From JBGSUZ01 sp964404895 (GTDB taxonomy: Bacteria; Bacillota; Clostridia; Peptostreptococcales; Acidaminobacteraceae): a DNA stretch of 64,000 nucleotides. The first letter of the stretch is position 1, and each line of letters opens with the position of its first letter. A program made the position numbers and the translations under genes. The stretch lies in contig CAYOLV010000007.1 in NCBI GenBank assembly GCA_964404895.1, forward strand, positions 1 through 64,000. Reading direction: 5' to 3'. The notes below the pieces were generated by a model, which did not search any database, had not been told where the DNA came from, and worked only from the letters and a program-made list of their open reading frames with translations. Shown here piece by piece: positions 8,257-16,806 of the stretch.

Positions 8257-9993
8257 ATGAAAAAAGAGATTGAACTGATTCTGGATTCGACTCATGATGC
8301 TATGATTGCCGTCAATAAAAAAGGGATTATCACTGTTTTTAACAAGGCGGCAAGCCGATTGACGGGAAAAGACTCCGAAACTGCTGTTGGCAAACAAATT
8401 GAAGATATTGTTGAAAATACCCGTCTGCCATTCATTTTGAAGACGGGTATTTCTGAACTTAACCAACAACAGCAGTTGAGGGACATCATCATCATTACCA
8501 ATCGAATGCCTGTTAGAAATGAAAAGGGCGAAATAATAGGAGCTATAGCCGTATTCAGGGATATTTCTGAAGTGATGGTCTTGGCAGAGGAAATTACGAA
8601 TTTAAAGCAGATGCAAGGTTTAATGAGTGCTATTTTTGATGCCACCCAAGATGCCATTTCTGTCGTGGATGAAAAGGGCTTTGGCGTATTAATTAACCCT
8701 GCTTATACCAGACTCACAGGGTATACTGCCAAAGATATTATTGGCAGGCACTGTACCGTGGATTTAAGTGAAGGGGACAGCGTGCATTTGAAAGTGCTTG
8801 AGACTGGACAACCAGTAAAAAGTACTCGAATCCGTACTGGGCCGTTGAAGAAAGAAGTGGTTGTTGAGGCTGCGCCTATCATGGTCGATGGTCAGATGAA
8901 GGGCAGTGTGGCAGTTATTCACGACTTATCAGAAATTAATCGGTTGATTGTGGAACTGGATCAGGCGAAGCAGATCATTCGAAACCTAGAAGCCAAATAT
9001 ACTTTTGATGATATTAAAGGGCATAACTCAGGACTGCTTGCGGCGGTTGAAAAGGCTAAAATGGCAGCAGAGACTCCTGCGACGATTATATTAAGAGGGG
9101 AAAGTGGTACGGGTAAGGAATTGTTTGCCCATGCCATCCACAATGCCAGTACTCGTAAATTTAATCAGTTTGTCCGCGTCAATTGCGCTGCACTGAGTGA
9201 AAGTCTTTTGGAGAGTGAACTCTTCGGCTATGAAGAAGGAGCGTTTACAGGAGCAATGAAGGGCGGTAAAGTGGGCTTGTTTGAACGTGCTCACAGAGGA
9301 ACGATTTTCATGGACGAAATAGGCGAAATCAGTTTATCCATGCAGTCGAAGCTTCTTCGAGTTCTGCAAGAAAAAGAAGTAATCCGAGTTGGAGGCAATA
9401 AATCTATCCCAATAGATGTCAGAGTTCTGTCTGCAACCAATGTAGATTTAGAAAAGGCTGTGGCCGAGGGTCATTTTAGAAAAGACTTATACTATAGGCT
9501 CAATGTCTTTCCTATTCAAATTCCTTCCCTGAGAGAACGAAAAGAAGATATTTCTGACTTGGTCAGTTCTTTGATTCAAAGGTACAATCAAGAATATGGA
9601 AGGAATGTCAGTGACATTTCCGATGAAGCCATGGAGTTGATTTACGGTTACAATTGGCCAGGGAATATTAGAGAATTAGAAAATTTTGTAGGTCGTGCCA
9701 TGATCAATATGAAAATTGGAGAGAAGACAATAAACTCTAGTCATTTGCCGGTGGTGGCTCAGATGAGAACCAGTCCTGCGAAGGAAAGATATCAATTAGC
9801 TCTTGAAAATGCAGTTCAACTTTCTGACGAATTTGATCAAAAACCTCTTAATGTATTATTGGACGAGGCAGAGGCCAAAATTATTAATGCAACCCTACAA
9901 TCCTGTAAAGGCAATAGGGAGATGGCAGCGAGCAAGTTAAATATTTCGGTGAGGAGCTTGTACTACAAGTTGCAAAAATTTGCACTTGAATAA
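8257..9993 (+). CDS. PAS-PAS sigma-54-dependent transcriptional activator
   Basis: A 578-residue enhancer-binding protein. Two PAS domains (about 5-110 and 120-225) are followed by a short coiled linker, then an AAA+ domain with Walker A GESGTGKE near residue 281, the sigma-54 contact loop GAFTGA at 328-333 and Walker B GTIFMDEIGE. It ends with a Fis-type helix-turn-helix (NREMAASKLNISVRSLYYKL). There is no receiver domain, so the PAS domains probably sense the signal. AGGAG lies 8 nt before the ATG, and the gene follows cdaR by 12 nt. A -24/-12 promoter and dyad sites lie right downstream, before buk, so it very likely controls the buk-ptb-oxidoreductase operon, as BkdR does for the Bacillus ptb-bkd operon. 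Confidence 0.93.
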   Translation: MKKEIELILDSTHDAMIAVNKKGIITVFNKAASRLTGKDSETAVGKQIEDIVENTRLPFILKTGISELNQQQQLRDIIIITNRMPVRNEKGEIIGAIAVFRDISEVMVLAEEITNLKQMQGLMSAIFDATQDAISVVDEKGFGVLINPAYTRLTGYTAKDIIGRHCTVDLSEGDSVHLKVLETGQPVKSTRIRTGPLKKEVVVEAAPIMVDGQMKGSVAVIHDLSEINRLIVELDQAKQIIRNLEAKYTFDDIKGHNSGLLAAVEKAKMAAETPATIILRGESGTGKELFAHAIHNASTRKFNQFVRVNCAALSESLLESELFGYEEGAFTGAMKGGKVGLFERAHRGTIFMDEIGEISLSMQSKLLRVLQEKEVIRVGGNKSIPIDVRVLSATNVDLEKAVAEGHFRKDLYYRLNVFPIQIPSLRERKEDISDLVSSLIQRYNQEYGRNVSDISDEAMELIYGYNWPGNIRELENFVGRAMINMKIGEKTINSSHLPVVAQMRTSPAKERYQLALENAVQLSDEFDQKPLNVLLDEAEAKIINATLQSCKGNREMAASKLNISVRSLYYKLQKFALE

Positions 9994-10028
9994 AGAAAAG
10001 TGCAAAATATTGCATGAAAAATATTGCA
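9971..10028 (+). promoter_or_regulatory. Activator (UAS) dyads for the sigma-54 promoter
   Basis: Three related 14-bp sites with pattern TGCAA-N4-TTGCA: TGCAAAAATTTGCA (9971-9984, inside the last codons of the activator gene), TGCAAAATATTGCA (10001-10014) and a weaker TGAAAAATATTGCA (10015-10028). The first two are 30 bp apart, about three helical turns, so they lie on one DNA face. They sit about 100-150 bp before the -24/-12 element, the usual place for enhancer sites. Confidence 0.7.
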
Positions 10029-10123
10029 GTGTGTCTTTTTTGAACTTCCTTTAGTGGGATCGTCTTTGCCCCGCAAAGGTTACTGGGGGTGGTTCATCAG
10101 ATATGCTGCTATTTTTTCTTTTT

Positions 10124-10139
10124 TGGCACGGGAATTGCG
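10124..10139 (+). promoter_or_regulatory. Sigma-54 (-24/-12) promoter of the buk-ptb operon
   Basis: TGGCACGGGAATTGCG matches the consensus TGGCAC-N5-TTGC exactly at every invariant base. It lies 50 nt before the first buk start codon and just after a sigma-54 activator gene. Confidence 0.92.
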
Positions 10140-10188
10140 ATAGATGTAAAGGTAGTGATAATTTCACTAAAATATTCGGAGGTGACTC

Positions 10189-11274
10189 ATGTCAAGAGTA
10201 CATGTATTGATTATTAATCCTGGATCAACGTCAACTAAAGTTGCTATTTTTTCTAACAACGAAAATTTGATTCAACACAACTTGAATCATTCCACTGAAG
10301 ACCTTGATAAATTTGAACATATCACGGATCAATATGAGTACCGCAAGAACATGATCATCGAATGGATGAATGGGGAAGGCTACAGTTTAGATACCCTTGC
10401 AGCTGTAGTTGGACGGGGTGGACTCCTCAGACCAATGCCAAGTGGTACTTACACAGTGACACCTACCATGATTGAAGACTTAAAGGTCGGGATTCAAGGG
10501 GATCACGCTTCTAATTTAGGCGGAATTATAGCCAGAAGTATTGCTGATGCAGCAGGTGTGGAAGCTTATATAGTCGACCCGGTTGCAGTGGATGAGTTTG
10601 AACCGATTGCCCGTGTTTCAGGTATGCCTGAACTGATTAGAAAATCCCTCGTTCATGCTTTGAATATAAAAGCGATTGCCCACAATGTGGCAGATGAAAA
10701 AGGTCTAAAGTTAGAAGATCTTAACTTGATTGTTGCACACCTCGGTGGCGGTATATCTATAGTGCCAATGAAACATGGAAAGATTATTGATGCCAACAAC
10801 GCTAACGAAATGGGGCCAATGTCTCCAGAGCGTACAGGTGGACTTCCAGTAGGCGATCTTGTGAAACTTTGCTATTCAGGTAAATATACAGATAAAGAAA
10901 TGAAAACCAAAATTCGCGGAAAAGGCGGTTTAGTGGCTTACCTCGGCACAAATGACGCCCGTGAAGTTCTCAAGAGAATTGAAGCTGGAGACAAAGAAGC
11001 AAAATTGGTATTTGAGGCAATGGGCTATCAAATTGCCAAAGAAATTGGTGCGTGTGCTTCTGTGTTGCACGGTAAAGTAGATGCGGTGGTTTTAACTGGC
11101 GGGGTTGCTTATAGCAAATTCTTGACAGATTATATTGAAGAATATGTTTCGTTTATCGCACCAGTTCTTGTAAAACCAGGTGAAGATGAAATGAAAGCGC
11201 TTAATGAAGGCTACCTCAGAGTATCTACTGGGGAAGAAAAAGCCTTAATATATGAAAATGAGGTGGCATTGTAA
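10189..11274 (+). CDS. buk: Butyrate kinase (first copy)
   Basis: Converts butyryl- or branched acyl-phosphate plus ADP to the acid and ATP, the energy-yielding end of acyl-CoA fermentation. At 361 residues it has the acetokinase-fold motifs: IINPGSTSTKVA (phosphate 1), VAHLGGGISI, PERTGGLPVGDL, LTGGVAYSK. The start has GGAGGTG at good spacing. Its stop overlaps the ptb start by one base. A second, clearly related copy lies two genes on. The oxoacid oxidoreductase in the same operon suggests that the true substrates may be isobutyryl-, isovaleryl- or similar phosphates rather than butyryl-phosphate. Confidence 0.93.
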   Translation: MSRVHVLIINPGSTSTKVAIFSNNENLIQHNLNHSTEDLDKFEHITDQYEYRKNMIIEWMNGEGYSLDTLAAVVGRGGLLRPMPSGTYTVTPTMIEDLKVGIQGDHASNLGGIIARSIADAAGVEAYIVDPVAVDEFEPIARVSGMPELIRKSLVHALNIKAIAHNVADEKGLKLEDLNLIVAHLGGGISIVPMKHGKIIDANNANEMGPMSPERTGGLPVGDLVKLCYSGKYTDKEMKTKIRGKGGLVAYLGTNDAREVLKRIEAGDKEAKLVFEAMGYQIAKEIGACASVLHGKVDAVVLTGGVAYSKFLTDYIEEYVSFIAPVLVKPGEDEMKALNEGYLRVSTGEEKALIYENEVAL

Positions 11275-12179
11275 TGATCAAAAGTTTTGATGAAGTATTG
11301 AAAGTAGCAAAGGAAAGAGGTCCTAAAATCCTTTCTGTTGCATGTGCTCAAGATGACGACGTCATGCTTGCTGTTGAAAATGCAAGAAAAGAAGGTATTG
11401 TGGAAGCAATTTTAGTGGGTGATCTCGAAGGGATTACAGCAGTTTGCGACCAACATAAAATTGATTTGAAAAACTACGAAGTAATTGACATCAAAGATAT
11501 GACTGAAGCTTCATACAAAGCGGTTGAATTAGTTTCAAGTGGCAAGGCTCACTTGGTCATGAAGGGATTAGTAGACACTTCTATCGTTTTGAAGGCTGTT
11601 TTAGATAAGGAAATTGGTCTTAGAACAGGAAATGCTCTTAGCCACGTTGCTGTTTTCGATGTGCCGAATTTCCCAAGACTCCTTTATGTGACAGATGCGG
11701 CAATGAATATTGCTCCAGATGCAGAAACGAAGAAACAAATCATTGAAAACTCAGTGATTGTGGCAAATGCGTTAGATATTCCAGAACCAAATGTTGGCGT
11801 GATTTGCGCTAAAGAAAAAGTGAATGCTAAAATGCCTGCCACAGTGGATGCGGAAATTCTTGTAAATATGTACAAAGAAGGCAAAATAAAAGGTTGTAAA
11901 GTTGGCGGACCATTTGCCTTAGACAACGCGGTTTCTGAAGAAGCAGCGAGAATCAAAGGCATGAAAGATCCGATGGCAGGGAAAGTTGATATTCTGCTTT
12001 GTCCTACTATCGAAACGGGCAATGTGCTTTACAAAGCCCTCACTTTCCTTGCAGGTGCTAGAAGTGCAGGCATTATTGTAGGGGCAAAGGCGCCAATCGT
12101 TTTAACATCTAGAGCCGATGACGATGACAGCAAATTGAATTCCATTGCACTTGGGGTTTTAATGGCTGCTATCATGTAA
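11274..12179 (+). CDS. ptb: Phosphate butyryltransferase
   Basis: Exchanges CoA for phosphate on butyryl- or branched acyl-CoA, feeding butyrate kinase. The 301-residue length is typical of Ptb (shorter than Pta). Motifs include HLVMKGLVDTS, TGNALSHVAVF and the C-terminal GAKAPIVLTSRADDDDSKL. It overlaps the stop of the first buk and lies 24 nt before the second, so three acid-kinase-pathway genes form one block. Confidence 0.94.
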   Translation: MIKSFDEVLKVAKERGPKILSVACAQDDDVMLAVENARKEGIVEAILVGDLEGITAVCDQHKIDLKNYEVIDIKDMTEASYKAVELVSSGKAHLVMKGLVDTSIVLKAVLDKEIGLRTGNALSHVAVFDVPNFPRLLYVTDAAMNIAPDAETKKQIIENSVIVANALDIPEPNVGVICAKEKVNAKMPATVDAEILVNMYKEGKIKGCKVGGPFALDNAVSEEAARIKGMKDPMAGKVDILLCPTIETGNVLYKALTFLAGARSAGIIVGAKAPIVLTSRADDDDSKLNSIALGVLMAAIM

Positions 12180-12203
12180 TTATAAGTGACAAGGGGGATT
12201 TTA

Positions 12204-13277
12204 ATGAATACGTTTAGAATATTAACCATCAATCCAGGGTCTACATCGACTAAAATTGCAGTCTTTGACAATGACAAGTGTGTCTTTGAAACGACTTTAA
12301 ACCACCCTGCAGATGAAATTGCAAAATACGAAAGAATTATTGACCAATACGACTTCAGAATGGAAGTTATTTTAGAAACTTTAAATGCTCAAGGCTTCAA
12401 TCTTCAAAACTTAAGCGGTGTTGTTGGCCGTGGCGGTCTTTTAAAACCAATTCAAGGTGGCACATACGCTGTCAACGACATGATGCTTGAAGATTTAAGA
12501 GTAGGCCTCATGGGTGACCACGCATCTAACCTTGGCGGAATCATCGCTCATGAAATTGCTTCGAAACTCAATATTCCATCGTTCATTGTTGACCCAGTTG
12601 TGGTTGACGAACTTCAAGACGTGGCTAGAGTTTCAGGTATGCCAGACATTAAGAGAGTTTCTATCTTCCACGCACTCAACCAAAAAGCAGTGGCAAGAAG
12701 AGCTGCAGCTGAAATGGGCAAAGACTACCACGATATCAACTTGATTGTTGCTCACTTAGGTGGCGGTATTTCTGTCGGTGCACATCAAAAAGGTCATGTA
12801 ATTGATGTTAATAACGCATTAGACGGGGAAGGTCCTTTCTCTCCTGAGAGAACTGGCGGACTTCCAGTCGGTGATCTAGCTAAATTGTGTTTCTCAGGTA
12901 AATTTACACATAATGAAATGAAGAACAAAATCAAGGGTAAGGGCGGTTTAGTGGCTTACCTGAATACCAATGACGGTCGTGTCGTGACTAAGATGATTGA
13001 ATCTGGCGACAAAAACGCGGAGTTGGTATACAAAGCGATGGCTTACCAAGTGGCTAAGGAAATTGGTAGCTGTGCAGCAATCCTCAAAGGAAAAGTTGAC
13101 GGCATCGTTATTACTGGCGGCATTGCTTTTGATAAGGCATTCGTGTCATGGGTAACTGAAGCGGTTGAGTTTATCTCTAAAATCTATGTTTACCCAGGGG
13201 AAGGCGAAATGCAAGCCCTTGCTGAAGGCGGTCTTAGAGTTTTAAATGGTGAGGAAGAAGCACAGATCTACAATTAG
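12204..13277 (+). CDS. buk: Butyrate kinase (second copy)
   Basis: A 357-residue paralogue of the gene at 10189 with the same landmarks: TINPGSTSTKIAVF, VAHLGGGISVG, SPERTGGLPVGDL, ITGGIAFDK. ATG 12204 is chosen over the in-frame GTG at 12186 because AAGGGGGAT lies 6-7 nt before it. The two copies differ throughout, so this is an older duplication rather than a recent tandem repeat. Different acyl chain preference is a reasonable guess. Codon use is strongly biased toward a small set, as expected for a highly expressed fermentation gene. Confidence 0.93.
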   Translation: MNTFRILTINPGSTSTKIAVFDNDKCVFETTLNHPADEIAKYERIIDQYDFRMEVILETLNAQGFNLQNLSGVVGRGGLLKPIQGGTYAVNDMMLEDLRVGLMGDHASNLGGIIAHEIASKLNIPSFIVDPVVVDELQDVARVSGMPDIKRVSIFHALNQKAVARRAAAEMGKDYHDINLIVAHLGGGISVGAHQKGHVIDVNNALDGEGPFSPERTGGLPVGDLAKLCFSGKFTHNEMKNKIKGKGGLVAYLNTNDGRVVTKMIESGDKNAELVYKAMAYQVAKEIGSCAAILKGKVDGIVITGGIAFDKAFVSWVTEAVEFISKIYVYPGEGEMQALAEGGLRVLNGEEEAQIYN

Positions 13278-13290
13278 TAGAGGAGGATCT

Positions 13291-13965
13291 ATGCTTAACG
13301 ATAAAAGAATTCGTGTCATCATTGGGCACTACGGCAGTGGTAAAACAGAATTTGCTGTGAATTATGTAATGCGACTTGCTGAGAATGGTAATAAAGTGGC
13401 AATTGCGGACATGGATATTGTCAATCCGTATTTTCGATCTAGAGAAAAGGCGGAAATGATGACAGAGGCGGGTGTTCGTGTGATTAGCGGCAGCTTAGGT
13501 CACCACGCCAATTTGGATTTGCCTATGGTTTCTGCAGAAGTCATGACGCCTCTTCAAGATCACAGTTTTGACTATGTGATGGATGTAGGCGGAGATTCCA
13601 TTGGTGCCAGAAGTATTGCTAGGTTTAGAAACTACTTTGTAGCAGGCGATTACGACATGTTTTGCGTCGTCAATCGTTACCGACAAGATACTCAAACTGT
13701 GGAGGGCGTCCTTGAACACATTCGATCTATTGAAGCGACTGTGGGGGCAAAGGTCACAGGTTTGATAAATAACACACATTTGCTTCGAGATACTTCTGTT
13801 GAAGACGTTATGTATGGACAGGAGCTTGTAGAAGCGGTTTCAAAGGAACTGGAAATCCCAATCAAATACGTCTGCATACTAGAGAAGGCCGCCCACCAAC
13901 TGCCTTCGGATTTAAACGGGGAAGTGTTCCCCATCAAGATGTATATGAGAGAGGATTGGATGTAA
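13291..13965 (+). CDS. P-loop ATPase of the 2-oxoacid oxidoreductase operon
   Basis: A 224-residue protein with Walker A GHYGSGKTEFA at the N-terminus, a MinD/ParA-like DMDIVNPYFRSREK segment, and MDVGGDSIGA in the Walker B position. This resembles SIMIBI-class ATPases such as ParA, CobQ or metal-cluster carriers. ATG 13291, preceded by AGAGGAGG, is the natural start; the longer frame beginning at 13246 runs into buk. It lies between the kinases and the ferredoxin-like subunit. I know such proteins only as neighbours of oxoacid:ferredoxin oxidoreductases; a role in assembly or cofactor supply is inference. Confidence 0.8.
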   Translation: MLNDKRIRVIIGHYGSGKTEFAVNYVMRLAENGNKVAIADMDIVNPYFRSREKAEMMTEAGVRVISGSLGHHANLDLPMVSAEVMTPLQDHSFDYVMDVGGDSIGARSIARFRNYFVAGDYDMFCVVNRYRQDTQTVEGVLEHIRSIEATVGAKVTGLINNTHLLRDTSVEDVMYGQELVEAVSKELEIPIKYVCILEKAAHQLPSDLNGEVFPIKMYMREDWM

Positions 13966-13983
13966 ACTAAAGGAGGGTTAAAT

Positions 13984-14211
13984 TTGGCTAAGGCAAGAGG
14001 TACAGTAATTTTCAACGAAGACATCTGTAAAGGTTGTGGTCTTTGCGTAGTGGCTTGTCCTGTGAAAATCGTGACACTTGACACATCTAGAATCAACAAA
14101 AAAGGGTATAGTCCAGCGACTGTTTTAGAAATGGACAAATGTATCGGCTGTGCAAACTGTGCAACAATGTGCCCTGACTGCGTGATCACTGTAGAAAGAG
14201 TCATGGAATAA
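13984..14211 (+). CDS. 2-oxoacid:ferredoxin oxidoreductase, delta (ferredoxin) subunit
   Basis: A 75-residue protein with two [4Fe-4S] motifs, CKGCGLCVVACP and CIGCANCATMCP, the pattern of the small electron-transfer subunit of KorABCD/VorABCD enzymes. The start is TTG 13984, seven bases after AAAGGAGGG. It is the first of four subunit genes in the order delta, alpha, beta, gamma. Confidence 0.9.
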   Translation: MAKARGTVIFNEDICKGCGLCVVACPVKIVTLDTSRINKKGYSPATVLEMDKCIGCANCATMCPDCVITVERVME

Positions 14212-14232
14212 TTCATAGGGAGGGAAAATAGA

Positions 14233-15297
14233 ATGGCTAAAGTTTTGATGAAAGGTAATGAAGCAATAGGGGCTGCTGCTATTAAAGCAGGTTGTCGTTA
14301 CTTCTTCGGATACCCAATTACACCTCAGAACGAAATACCTGAATATATGGCAAAAGAAATGCCTAAAGTAGGCGGCGTTTTCGTACAAGCTGAATCTGAA
14401 GTTGCTGCAATCAATATGGTTTACGGTGCTGCTGGTGCTGGTGCAAGAGTTATGACATCTTCATCTTCATGTGGTATTGCATTAAAACAAGAAGGCATTA
14501 CTTATATTGCTGGCGCTGAGCTTCCTGCAGTCATTGTCAGTATTTCAAGAGGCGGTCCTGGTCTTGGCGGCATTCAGCCATCACAAGCGGATTACTACCA
14601 AGCGACTAGAGGCGGCGGTAACGGCGATTATAGTTTATTGGTTTACGCGCCAGCGAACCTTCAAGAAATGGTTGACTTTGTTCAAGATGCTTTTGATGCA
14701 GCAGATTACTACAGAAACCCAGTTATGGTTATGGGCGATGGTATGATCGGTCAAATGATGGAACCAATTGAATTTAAAGAAATTCCAAGCACAAGAGCGC
14801 TTCAACCAAAAACTTGGGCGACTGACGGTATGAAGGGCAAGCGAAAGAAAAACATTATTAACTCTTTAGCTCTTGACCCTGCTGAACTTGAAAAACATAA
14901 TCACAAACTTCAAAAGAAATATGATGAAATGAAAGAAAAAGAAGTTCGTTATGAAATGTACAACATGGAAAACGCTGAGTTGGTCATCGTAGCTTATGGC
15001 ACAACTTCAAGAATCGTAAAGAACGCTATTGCTGACCTTAAAGAGCAAGGCATCAACGTAGGTCTTATCAGACCAATTACATTGTGGCCTTTCCCTGAAA
15101 AAGCATTCAATGAGATTCCTGCAACTTGCAAAGGTTTGTTGTCTGTTGAAATGTCTATGGGACAAATGATTGATGATATTAAGATTGCAACTGCAGGTCG
15201 TTTGCCTGTCAGCTTCTTCGGTAGAACAGGCGGTATGATTCCTTCACCAGAAGAAGTCGTCGCAGCTGTTAAAGAAACAATCGGAGGTGCAAAATAA
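14233..15297 (+). CDS. 2-oxoacid:ferredoxin oxidoreductase, alpha subunit
   Basis: A 354-residue subunit with GCRYFFGYPITPQNEIPEYM at the N-terminus and QAESEVAAINMVYGAAGAG, the domain I pattern of KorA/VorB. It works with the beta subunit on thiamine diphosphate to convert a 2-oxoacid plus CoA to acyl-CoA, CO2 and reduced ferredoxin. Substrate is not fixed by sequence. Placement with ptb and two buk genes favours branched-chain 2-oxoacids (a VOR-type enzyme) over 2-oxoglutarate. AGGGAGGG precedes the ATG; the stop overlaps the beta start by one base. Confidence 0.92.
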   Translation: MAKVLMKGNEAIGAAAIKAGCRYFFGYPITPQNEIPEYMAKEMPKVGGVFVQAESEVAAINMVYGAAGAGARVMTSSSSCGIALKQEGITYIAGAELPAVIVSISRGGPGLGGIQPSQADYYQATRGGGNGDYSLLVYAPANLQEMVDFVQDAFDAADYYRNPVMVMGDGMIGQMMEPIEFKEIPSTRALQPKTWATDGMKGKRKKNIINSLALDPAELEKHNHKLQKKYDEMKEKEVRYEMYNMENAELVIVAYGTTSRIVKNAIADLKEQGINVGLIRPITLWPFPEKAFNEIPATCKGLLSVEMSMGQMIDDIKIATAGRLPVSFFGRTGGMIPSPEEVVAAVKETIGGAK

Positions 15298-16043
15298 TGA
15301 GCACAGTATTCCAAAAAACTAAAGGCTTAACTGATAAAGAAACACACTACTGTCCTGGTTGTACTCACGGGATTATCCATAGATTAGTAGCTGAAGTTTT
15401 AGAAGAACTTGGGGTTTTAGAAACATCTGTCGGTGTAGCGCCAGTAGGTTGTTCTGTTCTTGCTTACGAATATTTTGATTTTGATATGCAAGAAGCATCA
15501 CACGGTAGAGCTCCTGCTGTAGCAACTGGTATTAAACGTGTTACACCTGAGAACACCGTATTCACATACCAAGGCGACGGTGACCTTGCATCTATCGGTA
15601 CGGCTGAAATTGTTCACGTGGCTCATAGATCCGAAAAACTCACTACAATCTTCGTCAACAATGCTATTTACGGCATGACTGGTGGTCAAATGGCACCAAC
15701 GACTTTGATTGGTCAAAAAGCTACAACTGCACCACTTGGCAGAACTGCTGCAGCAAACGGTTTCCCACTTAGAATTGCTGAAATGATGGCAACAATCGAT
15801 GGGGCTGTATTTGTAGAAAGAGTTTCTGTTCATAATCCTGCAGCGGTTAGAAATGCTAAAAAAGCGATTAAAAATGCATTCCAATGCCAACTCGACGGCA
15901 AAGGATTTGCTTTAGTAGAAGTTCTTTCTACATGCCCTACAAACTGGGGTATGACACCTGCGAACTCGCTTACTTGGCTTGAAGATAACATGATTCCTTA
16001 CTATCCATTAGGGAATTTAAAAAGACCAGAGGAGGACAAATAA
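15297..16043 (+). CDS. 2-oxoacid:ferredoxin oxidoreductase, beta subunit (ThDP-binding)
   Basis: A 248-residue subunit with YCPGCTHGIIHRL near the N-terminus and the thiamine diphosphate motif GDGDLASIGTAEIVHVAHR, followed by NNAIYGMTGGQMAPTT. These define the KorB/VorA beta chain. It is translationally coupled to alpha (TAATG). Confidence 0.93.
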   Translation: MSTVFQKTKGLTDKETHYCPGCTHGIIHRLVAEVLEELGVLETSVGVAPVGCSVLAYEYFDFDMQEASHGRAPAVATGIKRVTPENTVFTYQGDGDLASIGTAEIVHVAHRSEKLTTIFVNNAIYGMTGGQMAPTTLIGQKATTAPLGRTAAANGFPLRIAEMMATIDGAVFVERVSVHNPAAVRNAKKAIKNAFQCQLDGKGFALVEVLSTCPTNWGMTPANSLTWLEDNMIPYYPLGNLKRPEEDK

Positions 16044-16044
16044 T

Positions 16045-16596
16045 ATGTTGAATGAGAAGGTTATTTGCGCTGGTTTTGGTGGACAAGGCGTTATGTCTAT
16101 GGGTCAATTAATGACTTATGCCGGCATGCTCGAAGGTAAAGAAGTTTCTTGGTTGCCATCTTACGGTCCTGAAATGCGTGGCGGTACAGCTAACTGTAAC
16201 GTTATCATTTCTGAAAAGCCAATTGGTTCGCCAGTTATTACAACAGATGCTACATCTGCAATCATTTTAAACTTGCCATCTCTGGACAAGTTTGAAACGG
16301 ATGTTAAATCAGGTGGCACACTCTTCATCAACAGTTCTTTGATTGAAAGAAAAGTAAGCCGTGATGATGTGAAAGCTTACTATATTCCTGCAAATGAACT
16401 CGCAAATGAACTTGGAAACTACAGAGTTGCCAACATGGTTATGCTTGGCGCATACCTTGAAGTTTTCAAACCTGTTGAAGTCAAAAGCATTCTTGAAGCT
16501 TTCAAAAAAGTTTTCGGCGAAGGCAAAGCACATTTAGTACCACTTAATGAAAGCGCTCTTCTTAAAGGTGCTGAAGCAGTAAGAAACATGAAATAA
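16045..16596 (+). CDS. 2-oxoacid:ferredoxin oxidoreductase, gamma subunit
   Basis: A 183-residue subunit with GFGGQGVMSMGQLMTYAGM and SYGPEMRGGTANCNVIIS, the signatures of the gamma (KorC/VorC) domain. AGAGGAGG precedes the ATG at good distance. It ends the operon begun at the sigma-54 promoter. Confidence 0.93.
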   Translation: MLNEKVICAGFGGQGVMSMGQLMTYAGMLEGKEVSWLPSYGPEMRGGTANCNVIISEKPIGSPVITTDATSAIILNLPSLDKFETDVKSGGTLFINSSLIERKVSRDDVKAYYIPANELANELGNYRVANMVMLGAYLEVFKPVEVKSILEAFKKVFGEGKAHLVPLNESALLKGAEAVRNMK

Positions 16597-16603
16597 GACA
16601 TGC

Positions 16604-16660
16604 AAGGTGGTATTCAGATCGCCTTTTAGAAAATGACTAAAATAGGGGTTAATCATTTTC
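16604..16660 (+). other. Two small hairpins after the oxidoreductase operon
   Basis: AAGGTG pairs with CGCCTT (16604-16625 region). An 8-bp perfect repeat, GAAAATGA (16629-16636) and TCATTTTC (16653-16660), follows. Neither has a convincing T tract. They may protect the 3' end of the operon mRNA, upstream of the stronger terminator. Confidence 0.4.
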
Positions 16661-16669
16661 AATGCATAT

Positions 16670-16719
16670 AGAGGACTTTCCAGTGGGTAGGGGTGCCCAT
16701 TGAGAGAGTCCTCTTTTTT
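16670..16719 (+). terminator. Terminator of the buk-ptb-oxidoreductase operon
   Basis: Outer stem AGAGGACT with AGTCCTCT, an inner stem near GTGGGTA/TGCCCAT, then a run of six T. It separates the operon from the transporter gene that has its own promoter at 16741. Confidence 0.85.
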
Positions 16720-16740
16720 GTGGGAAAAAATGGGTCTATC

Positions 16741-16769
16741 TTGAAGTGGAACGGACGAAAAGGTATAAT
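16741..16769 (+). promoter_or_regulatory. Sigma-A promoter for the GDT1-glmM unit
   Basis: -35 TTGAAG and -10 TATAAT with the ideal 17-bp spacing, 37 nt before the start codon at 16807. Confidence 0.75.
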
Positions 16770-16806
16770 AAGTGATGGGTGTAAATTCTCTTACAGGAGG
16801 CCTATT

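Noticed and set aside
13692..14216. A 174-codon minus-strand frame
   Set aside because: Lies antisense to the P-loop ATPase and ferredoxin genes, both with ribosome sites and clear motifs; no ribosome site of its own.
16601..16806. A manganese (yybP-ykoY) riboswitch before the GDT1 transporter
   Set aside because: The conserved GGGGAGTA-type core and its partner are not present; the region is explained by a terminator and a promoter.
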